This document shows positions 26,657-34,797 of a DNA stretch of 64,000 nucleotides, in pieces. The first letter of the stretch is position 1; each line of letters starts with the position of its first letter. The stretch comes from Nocardioides sp. YIM 152315. GTDB taxonomy: Bacteria > Actinomycetota > Actinomycetes > Propionibacteriales > Nocardioidaceae. Location: contig NZ_JARGER010000018.1 in assembly GCF_029210375.1 (NCBI RefSeq), forward strand, positions 1 through 64,000, in the 5' to 3' direction. The translations under genes were made by a program, and so were the position numbers. A model generated the notes under the pieces. It ran no database searches. It saw only the letters and a program-made list of their open reading frames with translations, and was not told the origin of the DNA.

Positions 26657-27700
26657 CTAGACGACGGGCGCCTGGGCGGCGGTGCGCCCCACGAGCGCGG
26701 GGAAGCGGCGGACCGCCTGGGCGAGCTCGCGCAGGTCGGCCCCCTCGAGTGCCTGGGGTCCGTCGCACAGGGCGACCTCGGGCTGCGGGTGCACGTCGAC
26801 GATGACGCCGTCGGCGCCGACCGCGATCGCCGCTCGGGACAGCGGTACGACCAGGTCCTTGCGACCGGCCGCGTGAGAGGGGTCGACGATGACCGGCAGG
26901 TGACTGGTCGCCTGGACGACGGGCACCGCCGAGATGTCCAGCGTGTTGCGGGTCGACGGCTCGAAGGTGCGGATCCCGCGCTCGCACAGGACCACGTCGA
27001 GGTTGCCGCGCTGGACGATGTACTCCGCCGCCATCAGCCACTCCTCGATGGTGGCGGTCATGCCGCGCTTGAGCAGCACCGGCTTGCCCGCCTCGCCGGC
27101 AGCCTGGAGCAGCCCGAAGTTGGCCATGTTGCGCGTGCCGATCTGCAGCATGTCGGCGTACTCCGCGACGACGGCGACGTCGCGCGCGTCGACCACCTCG
27201 GTCACGATCGGCAGCCCGGTCGCCTCGCGCACGTCGGCGAGGATCTCGAGGCCCTGGACTCCCAGGCCCTGGAAGGCGTACGGCGAGGTCCGCGGCTTGA
27301 AGGCGCCGCCGCGCAGGATCGTGGCTCCCGCGGACCTGGCCATCTGCGCGGCCTCGAGAGTCTGCTGGGCCGACTCGACGGCGCACGGTCCGGCGATGAA
27401 CGTCACCGTCTCCGGACCGATCGGCACCTGGCGGCCGGGCCGCCCCACCCACACCGTCGACCGGTCGGGGTGGTGCTGGCGGCTGACGAGCTTGTAGGGA
27501 TCGGAGATGCGGTGCACGTCGGCGACGCCGGGCAGCGTGCGCAGGTTGAGGTGGTGGAAGGAGTCGATGTCGCCGACCAGCCCGATGATGGTGCGGACGA
27601 CGCCCTTGCTGACGTTGGCCTCCCCGCCGACGCCCTCGACCCGGGCGACGACCCGGGCGACGTCCTCGGCGGTGGCATCGGGAGACATGACGACGACCAT
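26657..27700 (-). CDS. aroF: Type I-beta DAHP synthase
   Basis: A 347-residue DAHP synthase of a class unrelated to the aroG product. Residues ~1-70 form the ferredoxin-like regulatory domain seen in the Thermotoga enzyme, followed by a TIM barrel with FIAGPCAVES, RGGAFKPRTSPYAFQGLG, IGTRNMANF, LKRGMTAT and VDPSHAAG. It catalyses the first shikimate-pathway step. ATG 27700 follows AAGGAGA. Two DAHP synthase classes in one genome usually imply different feedback sensitivity or different end pathways; which applies here is not visible. Confidence 0.92.
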   Translation of the reverse strand: MVVVMSPDATAEDVARVVARVEGVGGEANVSKGVVRTIIGLVGDIDSFHHLNLRTLPGVADVHRISDPYKLVSRQHHPDRSTVWVGRPGRQVPIGPETVTFIAGPCAVESAQQTLEAAQMARSAGATILRGGAFKPRTSPYAFQGLGVQGLEILADVREATGLPIVTEVVDARDVAVVAEYADMLQIGTRNMANFGLLQAAGEAGKPVLLKRGMTATIEEWLMAAEYIVQRGNLDVVLCERGIRTFEPSTRNTLDISAVPVVQATSHLPVIVDPSHAAGRKDLVVPLSRAAIAVGADGVIVDVHPQPEVALCDGPQALEGADLRELAQAVRRFPALVGRTAAQAPVV

Positions 27701-27799
27701 GCTGGCTCTCCTTCTCGGGACCGGCCACGTCGTCGGGGCCCTACCTGCACGACGAGGCTAGGCGACCACGGCACTCTTCCCGGGACGTGCCCGCGATCC

Positions 27800-27849
27800 G
27801 GGACGTCGTGCGGTGGGAGCAAGCGGATGCTCCGTCCGTATGACGTCCC
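27800..27849. repeat. 50-nt palindromic element, copy 1
   Basis: Outer arms GGGACGTC and GACGTCCC flank GTGCGG/CCGTAT and an inner GAGCA...TGCTC stem. It ends 15 nt beyond the stop of the DUF559 gene and may terminate it. It matches the copy at 28924-28973 at 45 of 50 positions. Confidence 0.85.
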
Positions 27850-27864
27850 CGCGCGGGGGAGTCC

Positions 27865-28803
27865 TCAGGCTGCGAAGGACCACCCACCGGCGCGGAGGCC
27901 GTCTTCGACCTGATCGAGGAACGCCTCGGGCTCGAGGCGCAGTCCGAGCAGCGGGATGCGGAGCACGGTGTCGCCGTCCAGCGTCAGGGCGTTCTGGCGC
28001 AGCGCGTCGCCGACGACGTTCTGGGCCCAGGTGTGGTGGATGCCGTCGACCTCGACGACGAGGTGGTAGGCCGGCCAGTAGAGGTCGAGGTAGTAGCGGC
28101 CGCGCCCGTCCTGACGGACCACCTGTCGGCTCGGCGCGGGGAGGCCACGTCGACGCAGCAGGACACCGACGTCGATCTCGCCGAGCGACTGGGCCCCGTC
28201 GAGCAGCTCGTTGACGACGGTGTGCAGCAGCAGGCGGCGCCGGTCGCGGCGCACGCGAAGCAGCTCGGTCCCGACCATGGCCGCGGTGGCGAGGCGTTGC
28301 TGCACCGTCAGGAGGAGGACGTACGTCGCCTCGCGGTCGGTGCGCGCCCACAGCGCCGCACGGATCGCAGCGGTGGCCGGGCGGGTGCGCGGGATGCCGA
28401 CGCGGACGATGTCGTCCTCCGCCCACCGACGGGTCTGCCGGATGTCGAAGCTGCGCCTGCGACGGACCCGTGCCCCCCGGGGGACAGAAACGCGCACGCG
28501 GTCCAGCTCGTACCGCTCGAGACCGGCGGCGATCAGCGCCGACCCGCCGTCCAGGCACGCCCGGGGGCCGCCCTGGACGACGGCCGCCCACTGCTCGCCG
28601 GTCGGCGACAGGTCACCATTGGTGAGGTGCACGGACTGGTCGCCGATCAGCTGCCAGCGGTGTGCCCGGACTTGGCCGCGGATCTCCCATCGGGTGATCC
28701 CCAACGAGTAGAGCTGGCGACGCGACAGCACCCACCCTTGCTGCGTGGCAAGCCGGCGCGCAGAGACGAACCGCGGATCGTCGTATCGGATCTGTCGTGG
28801 CAT
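27865..28803 (-). CDS. DUF559 endonuclease-like protein
   Basis: A 312-residue protein. The N-terminal half (ATQQGWVLSRRQLYSLGITRWEI) resembles the AbiEi-type or winged-helix start common to these actinobacterial proteins. The C-terminal ~110 residues are a DUF559 (Vsr/PD-(D/E)xK-like) module: DLYWPAYHLVVEVDGIHHT, an Arg-containing helix (GDALRQNALTLDGDTVLRI) and a terminal helix. Nuclease activity is inferred from the fold; no motif for a partner is nearby. ATG 28803 is chosen over 28890. The gene is bracketed by two near-identical 50-nt palindromes, which gives it the look of an inserted cassette. Confidence 0.78.
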   Translation of the reverse strand: MPRQIRYDDPRFVSARRLATQQGWVLSRRQLYSLGITRWEIRGQVRAHRWQLIGDQSVHLTNGDLSPTGEQWAAVVQGGPRACLDGGSALIAAGLERYELDRVRVSVPRGARVRRRRSFDIRQTRRWAEDDIVRVGIPRTRPATAAIRAALWARTDREATYVLLLTVQQRLATAAMVGTELLRVRRDRRRLLLHTVVNELLDGAQSLGEIDVGVLLRRRGLPAPSRQVVRQDGRGRYYLDLYWPAYHLVVEVDGIHHTWAQNVVGDALRQNALTLDGDTVLRIPLLGLRLEPEAFLDQVEDGLRAGGWSFAA

Positions 28804-28923
28804 GGCTGCACGCTTGCCGACTTCCGGGAAGCGCGCCCCTGCTGCACCACCCGCTGTGGAATCCCGCGCGGGAGGACGAGCTGTGCACATGTCGGGGTCG
28901 TCGCCCGCGGCCAGGGCTGCGCC

Positions 28924-28973
28924 GGGAGGTCATACGGTGCGAGCAAGCGGTTGCTCCGTCCGTATGACGTCCC
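28924..28973. repeat. 50-nt palindromic element, copy 2
   Basis: Same structure as copy 1 with an even stronger stem (CATACGG with CCGTATG, and GAGCA with TGCTC). It lies 14 nt beyond the stop of the EamA gene, the same spacing copy 1 has to the DUF559 gene. Both copies are in direct orientation. Confidence 0.85.
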
Positions 28974-28987
28974 AGGCCGGGCGAGGC

Positions 28988-29880
28988 TCAGACCGCGATG
29001 TGCGGCACCTCGGCCTCGACCTTGCGTCGCGGGCCGACCTCGACGATGAGCATCGCGGCGAGGACGAGCACGCCGCCGGTGACCATGCGCCCCGTGAGGG
29101 TCTCGCCGCCGAGGAGCACCGCGAAGAACGCCGCGAAGACCGGCTCCATGCTCATCACGATCGCTGCCCGGGTGGCGCTGAGGTGGGCCTGCGCCCAGGT
29201 CTGCGCGAGCAGCGCCACGGCGGCCGGGAACACCGCCATGTAGACCACCGAGAGCCAGTCGCGGCCGGTGTCCGGCAGCACGATGCCGTGCGGAGCGCTC
29301 GCGACGAGGCAGATCACGGCGACGACGACGACCTGGAGGATGGACATCCCGAGGGCGTCCCGGGCGTTCGACCAGGCGCCGAGCCCGACGATGTGGAGCG
29401 CGTAGAGCAGCGCGGCGAGGAAGGTGATCGCCTCGCCGTAGCCGACGGAGAGCCCGTCGAGGGACAGCACGGCCAGCCCGCCGAACGCGAGGACGACCGC
29501 GAGCCAGGTGAGCCGCGTGATCCGGTTGTGGAGCAGCACGGCCGCGAGGAGCGGCGTCGCCACGACGTACATGCCCGTGATGAAGCCGGCACGCTCGCCG
29601 GGGTGTGCGCGAGCCCGGCGGTCTGCAGGATCTGCGCGACGCCGTAGAGACCACCGAGGACCAGCGCCTGGCGGCGGGTCGTGGGGGAGAGCCGCAGCAG
29701 CGCCTTGGGCGCGACCACCAGCAGCAGGACCGCCGCGATCGAGAAGCGCAGCGCCAGGAAGTCGACGGTCGGGATCCGGTCGACCAGGTCCTTGATGAGG
29801 AAGAACGTGCTGCCCCAGCAGGCGGTGACGCCCAGCAGCGCCGCCGTCGCGAGGAGCGTCGTACGACGGGTGTCGGTCAC
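28988..29880 (-). pseudogene. EamA family transporter gene with one frameshift
   Basis: Read from GTG 29880, the first ~95 codons give a normal EamA/DMT start (LLATAALLGVTACWGSTFFLIKDL...LQTAGLAHTPASV). At about 29586-29593 the frame must change for the remainder, GFITGMYVVATPLLAAVLLHN through the C-terminus at 28988, which is intact. The 893-nt span is not a multiple of three, consistent with loss of one base. Around ten membrane helices are still recognisable across both frames. This is either a recent pseudogene or a base-calling error. The start overlaps the nfo stop (GTGA). Confidence 0.85.
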
Positions 29881-30758
29881 GGCGCGGCCTGCTCGCGCAG
29901 GCGCTTGAGCAGGGGGATGTCGCGGGTGTCGGCATTGCGGGAGTCGGGCGTCTCGAGGATGAAGGGCACCCCGTCGGTGGCCGGGTGGGCGAAGAGCTCC
30001 GTGAACGCCGCCTCGCCGATGTGTCCCTCGCCGATGCGCTGGTGGCGGTCCTTGAACGCGCCACGCACGTCCATCGAGTCGTTGGCGTGGATCAGCCGCA
30101 GCCGACCCGGCCCGCCGATCTCGACCACCCGGTCGACGGTGGCGGTCGCGCCGCCCGGCTCGTCCAGCGGAGCCCCGGCGGCGAACACGTGGCAGGTGTC
30201 GAGGCAGATGCCGGCCTTGGGGTGGTGGTCGAGGGCGTCGAGGTACGGCGCGAGGTCCTCGACGCCGGCGCACAGCGACCGGCCCTGCCCCGCGGTGGGC
30301 TCGAGCAGCAGCCACGGCGCGCCCTCGTCGGCCACCGCGTCGAGCAGCGGGAGCAGCGCCTCCCGCACCTGCCTCATCGCCGCGTCGTACCGCGCGACGC
30401 TGTCACCCTCGCTCGGGTCGACGAACGACCCGGTGTGCACGACGACCCCCTCGGCGCCGATCTCGGCGGCCCTCTTCAGGTTGTGGGCGACCGACGCCGC
30501 CGAGCGCTCGTACGTCGCGGCGGTCGGAGAGCCGAGGTTGACCAGGTAGGGCGAGTGGATGAAGACCCGCGTCCCACGCTCGGCCATCAGGTCGCGGAAC
30601 CGTGCGTCCTCGGCGGGCTTGCCGTCGGTGAGCGCCCACCCGCGCGGATTGCCCACGAAGACCTGGAAGGTCTCGCAGCCGACGAGGTCGGCGTTCGCGA
30701 CCGCCCCGTCGACGAGGCCCTTGCCGACCAGGACGTGGGTTCCGATCGGGTTGCGCAC
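29877..30758 (-). CDS. nfo: Deoxyribonuclease IV (AP endonuclease)
   Basis: A 293-residue TIM-barrel enzyme cleaving DNA 5' of abasic sites in base excision repair. It begins PIGTHVLVGKGL and contains FQVFVGNPRGW, FIHSPYLVNLGS, VVVHTGSF, LLLEPTAGQG, GICLDTCHVFAAG, LIHANDSMDVRGAFKDRHQRIGEGHIG and FILETPD, which together supply the three-zinc ligands. GTG 30758 is preceded by TAGGTT with 6 nt between, so the transcript is probably leaderless. It shares a transcript with the broken EamA gene. Confidence 0.92.
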   Translation of the reverse strand: MRNPIGTHVLVGKGLVDGAVANADLVGCETFQVFVGNPRGWALTDGKPAEDARFRDLMAERGTRVFIHSPYLVNLGSPTAATYERSAASVAHNLKRAAEIGAEGVVVHTGSFVDPSEGDSVARYDAAMRQVREALLPLLDAVADEGAPWLLLEPTAGQGRSLCAGVEDLAPYLDALDHHPKAGICLDTCHVFAAGAPLDEPGGATATVDRVVEIGGPGRLRLIHANDSMDVRGAFKDRHQRIGEGHIGEAAFTELFAHPATDGVPFILETPDSRNADTRDIPLLKRLREQAAP

Positions 30759-30825
30759 CGCGTCAACCTATCCCGCGGTTCGATGCGTCCTAGGGTCAGC
30801 CCCGAACCGTCATCCAGGAGCTCGC

Positions 30826-31104
30826 GTGGACGACCGAGACCGTGCCTTCACGGCGTACGTCGACGCGCGCGCCGCGACGATGCTGCGCACGGCCGTGCAC
30901 CTGTGCGCGGGCGACGAGGCGGCCGCGGAGGACCTGGTGCGTACCCCGCCGGGAGCGCCTGGAGGACGACGACCACGTGCTGCTGACGGTCGCGTCGTAC
31001 GTCGTCCGCTGCGAGGTCGACGCGCTGACCTGCGAGCGCACCACCGACAGGTTGCCGATCGGGTGGAACGAGTCGGCGCAGCTTTCGCCGACCCGCGTCG
31101 ACTG
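30826..31104 (+). pseudogene. Remnant of a SigE-type ECF sigma factor
   Basis: GTG 30826 with CCAGGAG upstream opens AFTAYVDARAATMLRTAVHLCAGDEAAAEDLV, the first ~40 residues of SigE-family ECF sigma factors (region 2 start). The homology stops abruptly there and the frame continues as arginine/proline-rich sequence. A second frame (ERLEDDDHVLLTVASYVVRCEVDAL, to 31104) looks like real protein sequence of another origin, so the region appears to be two fragments joined by a deletion. No region 4 or promoter-recognition helix remains. Confidence 0.65.
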
Positions 31105-31105
31105 A

Positions 31106-33163
31106 TCAGATCAGCGAGAGGGTGATGGTCGTGCCGGGCGGCACCATGTCGCCCGCCTCGGGGGACTGCGACCAGACGAAGCCCAGCCCCAGCGATCCGT
31201 CGGCGTCCTCGACCTCGACGTGGAAGCCGAGGCCCTCGAGCGTCTCGCGGGCGGCGTCCACGCCGTTGCCGCGCACCGACGGGACCTCGATGAGCTCGGG
31301 CCCCTTCGAGACGACGATCGACACCTCGTCGCCGCGGTGGAGGGTCGTGCCGCCGGGCGGGTCCATCGAGATGACGTCGCCCTCGGCGACGTCGTCGGAG
31401 TACTCCTCGCTCGCGACCTTGCCGCTCAGTCCGCGCTTGTCGAACCACTCGAGCGCCTTGTCGGCGCTCTTGCCCACCCAGTCCTTGAGGTCGACCGGCT
31501 TCGGCCCCTTGCTGACGACCAGGTCGACGGGGGAGTCGGGCCGCAGCGTCGTACCCGCCTTCGGGTCGCTGGCGATGACCTCGCCCGCCGGGACCGTGTC
31601 GGACCACTTCTCGGTGGTCTTCCCGAAGCCGAGGTGCGTGCCCGTCAGCGCGTCCTGCGCCGCGTCCTCGGTCATCCCCTTGAGCTTGGGTACGTCGTAC
31701 CGCTCCTTGCCGAGCGAGATCGTGACCGACACGGTGCCGCCGTCGCGCACGCGGTCGCCCGGCTCGGGGTCGGTGGCGACGACGCGGCCGGCCGCGACGG
31801 TCTCGGAGTAGGCCTCGTCGCCGAGCTCGGCGTCGAGGCCGGCCGACGCGAGCTCGGCCTCGGCCGCGGCCCGGGTCATCCCGAGCACGCCCGGCGTGCT
31901 CGTGTAGCGGCCGTCGATGAACCACCACGCGGCCGCACCGCCGCCGACGACCAGCAGCAGGGCGGCGACGAGCAGCACGAGCCCCTTGCGCGAGCGGCGG
32001 CGCCCCGGTGGCGGGCCGTCGACCGGCCGCGCGGGTGGCCGCGGCGGAGTCGGCGTCGGCGGCGGGTCCAGGGTACGGAGTGGGGCGGTGAGGTCGGTGT
32101 CGGCGGCCGGTGCCGGTGGGCCGAGGGTCGCGAGCACCCGGCCGTCGAACGGGTCGGGCGCCGTGTCCTCCGTCGACGGCGCCTCGGCCGCCTCGAGCCG
32201 CATCCGGAGCGGGGTGAGGTCCGCCGTCAGGTCCGGGTCGTCCGCGACGCCCTCGGCGAGCGCGTGGGACACGCGGTGGACCTGGTGGAGCAGGACGGCG
32301 GCGTCGGCGGGGCGGAGCTCGCGGTCGCGTGCGGTGGCCCGGGCGACGAGCGCGTCGACGTACGTCGGGATGCCGGGCACCACCCCCGACGGAGGCGGCA
32401 CGTCCTCGTGGACGTGCTGGTAGGCGACCTGGATCGGCGTCTCGCCCTCGTGGGGCTTGGTGCCGGTGAGCATCTCGTAGAGGACGACCCCTGCGGCGTA
32501 CACGTCGGCGCGCGCGTCGGCGCGGCCGTTGACGACGAGCTCGGGCGCGAGGTAGGAGACGGTGCCGATCAGCACGCCGCCGGTCGCGGTGTGCTGGGTG
32601 TCGGCGCTGACCGCCTTGGCGAGGCCGAAGTCGGCGACCTTGACGCGGCTCGCGCCGGAGTTGGGCAGCGTGGCGATCAGGACGTTCTCGGGCTTGATGT
32701 CGCGGTGGATGAGGCCCGCGCGGTGGGCGGTCGCGAGCGCGGAGAGCACGGGCTCGAGCAGCGCCAGCGCCTTCGCCGGCGGCATCGGGCTCTCCTTGCG
32801 AATCACGTCGCGCAGCGTGTGGCCCGGCACGAGCTCCATCGCGAGGAAGACCGTGCCGTGGTCGTCGCCCTGGTCGTAGACGGCGACGACGTTGGGGTGG
32901 GAGAGCCGCGCGGCCGCGCGGGCCTCGCGGACGAAGCGCTCGGCGAACTCGTTGTCGTCGCCGAGCCCCGGATGCATCACCTTGACGGCGACGGTGCGGT
33001 CGAGGCGGATGTCGGTGGCCTCGTAGACACTGGCCATGCCACCGCGGGCGATGCGCGCCCCGATGCGGTAGCGGCCCTCCAGCACCCGGCCGGTCATGGG
33101 GTCGGCAGCGGCGCCGGCGCCGCCCGCGCGGGCGTGCCGGTCGTCGTGCCGGTCTGGCTGCAC
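31106..33163 (-). CDS. pknL: PASTA-domain Ser/Thr protein kinase (PknL-like)
   Basis: A 685-residue transmembrane kinase. The Hanks-type catalytic domain (~23-290) has the glycine loop IARGGMASVYEA, VAVKVM with Lys61, HRDIKPENVL and DFGLAK. A Pro-rich juxtamembrane segment, one membrane helix (LVLLVAALLLVVGGGAAAWWF) and four extracellular PASTA repeats follow; PASTA domains bind muropeptides or lipid II. GTG 33163 has AGGAGGG 5 nt upstream, better than ATG 33097. It is divergent from the Rv2175c-like gene; in Mycobacterium tuberculosis PknL phosphorylates Rv2175c, so the pair may work together. Confidence 0.9.
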   Translation of the reverse strand: MQPDRHDDRHARAGGAGAAADPMTGRVLEGRYRIGARIARGGMASVYEATDIRLDRTVAVKVMHPGLGDDNEFAERFVREARAAARLSHPNVVAVYDQGDDHGTVFLAMELVPGHTLRDVIRKESPMPPAKALALLEPVLSALATAHRAGLIHRDIKPENVLIATLPNSGASRVKVADFGLAKAVSADTQHTATGGVLIGTVSYLAPELVVNGRADARADVYAAGVVLYEMLTGTKPHEGETPIQVAYQHVHEDVPPPSGVVPGIPTYVDALVARATARDRELRPADAAVLLHQVHRVSHALAEGVADDPDLTADLTPLRMRLEAAEAPSTEDTAPDPFDGRVLATLGPPAPAADTDLTAPLRTLDPPPTPTPPRPPARPVDGPPPGRRRSRKGLVLLVAALLLVVGGGAAAWWFIDGRYTSTPGVLGMTRAAAEAELASAGLDAELGDEAYSETVAAGRVVATDPEPGDRVRDGGTVSVTISLGKERYDVPKLKGMTEDAAQDALTGTHLGFGKTTEKWSDTVPAGEVIASDPKAGTTLRPDSPVDLVVSKGPKPVDLKDWVGKSADKALEWFDKRGLSGKVASEEYSDDVAEGDVISMDPPGGTTLHRGDEVSIVVSKGPELIEVPSVRGNGVDAARETLEGLGFHVEVEDADGSLGLGFVWSQSPEAGDMVPPGTTITLSLI

Positions 33164-33284
33164 AGCGACCCTCCTGTGGCCGGATGGGGAAGGATCCGGG
33201 GCCTCAATCGTACGGACGACCGGCGATCGGCACCCGTTGGGCGGCGGCGCGGCGTGGCGTGCGCCCGGGTGGGAGACTGGCCAC

Positions 33285-33665
33285 ATGGAACGCAGCACCA
33301 ACCCGAGCCGCCTCGCCGACGCCGACCTCGCCGCCCTCGTGCCGGCCTGGCTCGACTGGGCGGCGGCCGCTCAAGAGCTCGGCGTGACGGTCGCCAAGGT
33401 CCGCACGATGATCCGCGACCACCAGCTCGCAGGGGCCGTCCCGTCGCCCGGCGCCGGCCAGCAGGTGCCCGCTGACTTCCTCCAGGAGGGCCTGCCGGTC
33501 AAGGGCCTGCCCGGCCTCCTCACGCTCCTCCACGACGCCGGGTTCGACGACCGCGAGTGCATCGCCTGGATCTTCACCGACGACGAGCTGCCGGGCCGCC
33601 CGATCGACGCCCTGCGCGAGAACCGGGGCTCCGAGGTCAAGCGCCGCGCGCAGGCGATGCTCTAG
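33285..33665 (+). CDS. Rv2175c-like DNA-binding protein
   Basis: A 126-residue protein with an N-terminal helix-turn-helix (LDWAAAAQELGVTVAKVRTMIRDHQL) and a C-terminal domain ending NRGSEVKRRAQAML. It matches the Rv2175c family of winged-helix DNA-binding proteins, known substrates of PknL. Residues 1-15 carry Ser/Thr near the N-terminus, where the mycobacterial protein is phosphorylated. It lies divergently next to the pknL-like gene, with a 121-nt shared promoter region. The target operator is unknown. Its stop overlaps the stop of the polyprenyl synthetase on the other strand. Confidence 0.87.
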   Translation: MERSTNPSRLADADLAALVPAWLDWAAAAQELGVTVAKVRTMIRDHQLAGAVPSPGAGQQVPADFLQEGLPVKGLPGLLTLLHDAGFDDRECIAWIFTDDELPGRPIDALRENRGSEVKRRAQAML

Positions 33666-34732
33666 ACGACCCTCCGAGTCGCTGCGTCGGCCAGCCCGCG
33701 CAGCACCTCGCGGGCGTGGTCGTCGATGTCGGCGCGGTCCAGGGCGCGTACGGCGCGGTCGCCGAGCTCCGCGATCACCGCCTCGACCTGGGCGTGGGCG
33801 CCGGAGTCGTCGATGATCCGGCGCAGGTCGGCGACCTCGTCGCCGGACAGGGCGGTGCCGAGCGAGCGGTCCAGGCGCGCCGCGTCGGCGGGCGGTGCGG
33901 CGTCCAGCGCGAGCGCGACGAGCACGGTGCGCTTGCCCTCGATGAGGTCGTCGCCGGCGGGCTTGCCCGTGGTCGCCGGGTCGCCGAAGACGCCGAGCAG
34001 GTCGTCGCGGAGCTGGAACGCCTCGCCAAGCGGAAGGCCGTACTCCGACAGGGCCCGCATCGTCTCCGGCGACGCGCCGGCGAGCGCGGCCCCGATGTGC
34101 AAGGGCCGCTCGATCGAGTACTTCGCGGACTTGTAGCGCAGGACGGTCATCGCGGCGTCGACGTCCGCGCGACCGCGCGCCTGGACCGACACGTCGAGGA
34201 ACTGCCCCGCGATCACCTCCGAACGGCACCTGTCGAAGACCGCGAGCGCCGGCGCCACCTGCGTGATCGGCAGCCCGCAGCGACGCAGCAGCTCGTCGGA
34301 CCAGCTGAGCAGGAGGTCGCCGATCAGGATCGCGGCGGCCGCGCCGTACTGCGCGTCGTCGCCCGGCCACCCGGCGGCCCGGTGCTCGGCCTCGAACGCG
34401 CGGTGCGTCGCCGGGCGCCCGCGCCGGGTGTCGGAGGCGTCCATGAGGTCGTCGTGGACCAGGGCGCTCGCGTGCAGCAGCTCGAGCGACGCACAGGCGC
34501 GGACGAGCGCGTCCTCGTCGGCCGGGGTCGGAGCGACGGCCCGGTGGCCCCAGTAGCAGAAGGAGGCGCGGAACCGCTTCCCGCCGCTCACCGAGGTCCG
34601 CGCCTCCGCCACGATGCGGTCCGCGTCGGGGCCGAGCGGCGCCAGCAGGGTGGCCTGGTCGTCGACGAACGTGTCGAGCACGGCCTGGACCCGGTCGCGG
34701 AAGGCGGCGCTGTCCCACCCGTTCGCCGTCAC
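33662..34732 (-). CDS. Polyprenyl diphosphate synthase
   Basis: A 356-residue trans-isoprenyl diphosphate synthase that adds isopentenyl units to an allylic diphosphate. The first Asp-rich motif is HDDLMDASDTRRGRP and the second is LRDDLLGVFGD. Residues before the first motif (EL-LHASALVH) lack very bulky gating residues, so a C20 or longer product is possible but not provable from the sequence. The GTG start is at 34732. A phytoene-desaturase-like gene 1 kb away hints at isoprenoid use, although the synthase also fits quinone or lipid-carrier supply. Confidence 0.9.
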   Translation of the reverse strand: MTANGWDSAAFRDRVQAVLDTFVDDQATLLAPLGPDADRIVAEARTSVSGGKRFRASFCYWGHRAVAPTPADEDALVRACASLELLHASALVHDDLMDASDTRRGRPATHRAFEAEHRAAGWPGDDAQYGAAAAILIGDLLLSWSDELLRRCGLPITQVAPALAVFDRCRSEVIAGQFLDVSVQARGRADVDAAMTVLRYKSAKYSIERPLHIGAALAGASPETMRALSEYGLPLGEAFQLRDDLLGVFGDPATTGKPAGDDLIEGKRTVLVALALDAAPPADAARLDRSLGTALSGDEVADLRRIIDDSGAHAQVEAVIAELGDRAVRALDRADIDDHAREVLRGLADAATRRVV

Positions 34733-34797
34733 GCGGACGAGACTAGAGGGTGGACGGAATGCGGTCCGAGGCGGTCTCGCTTCCTACACTGTTGCGC

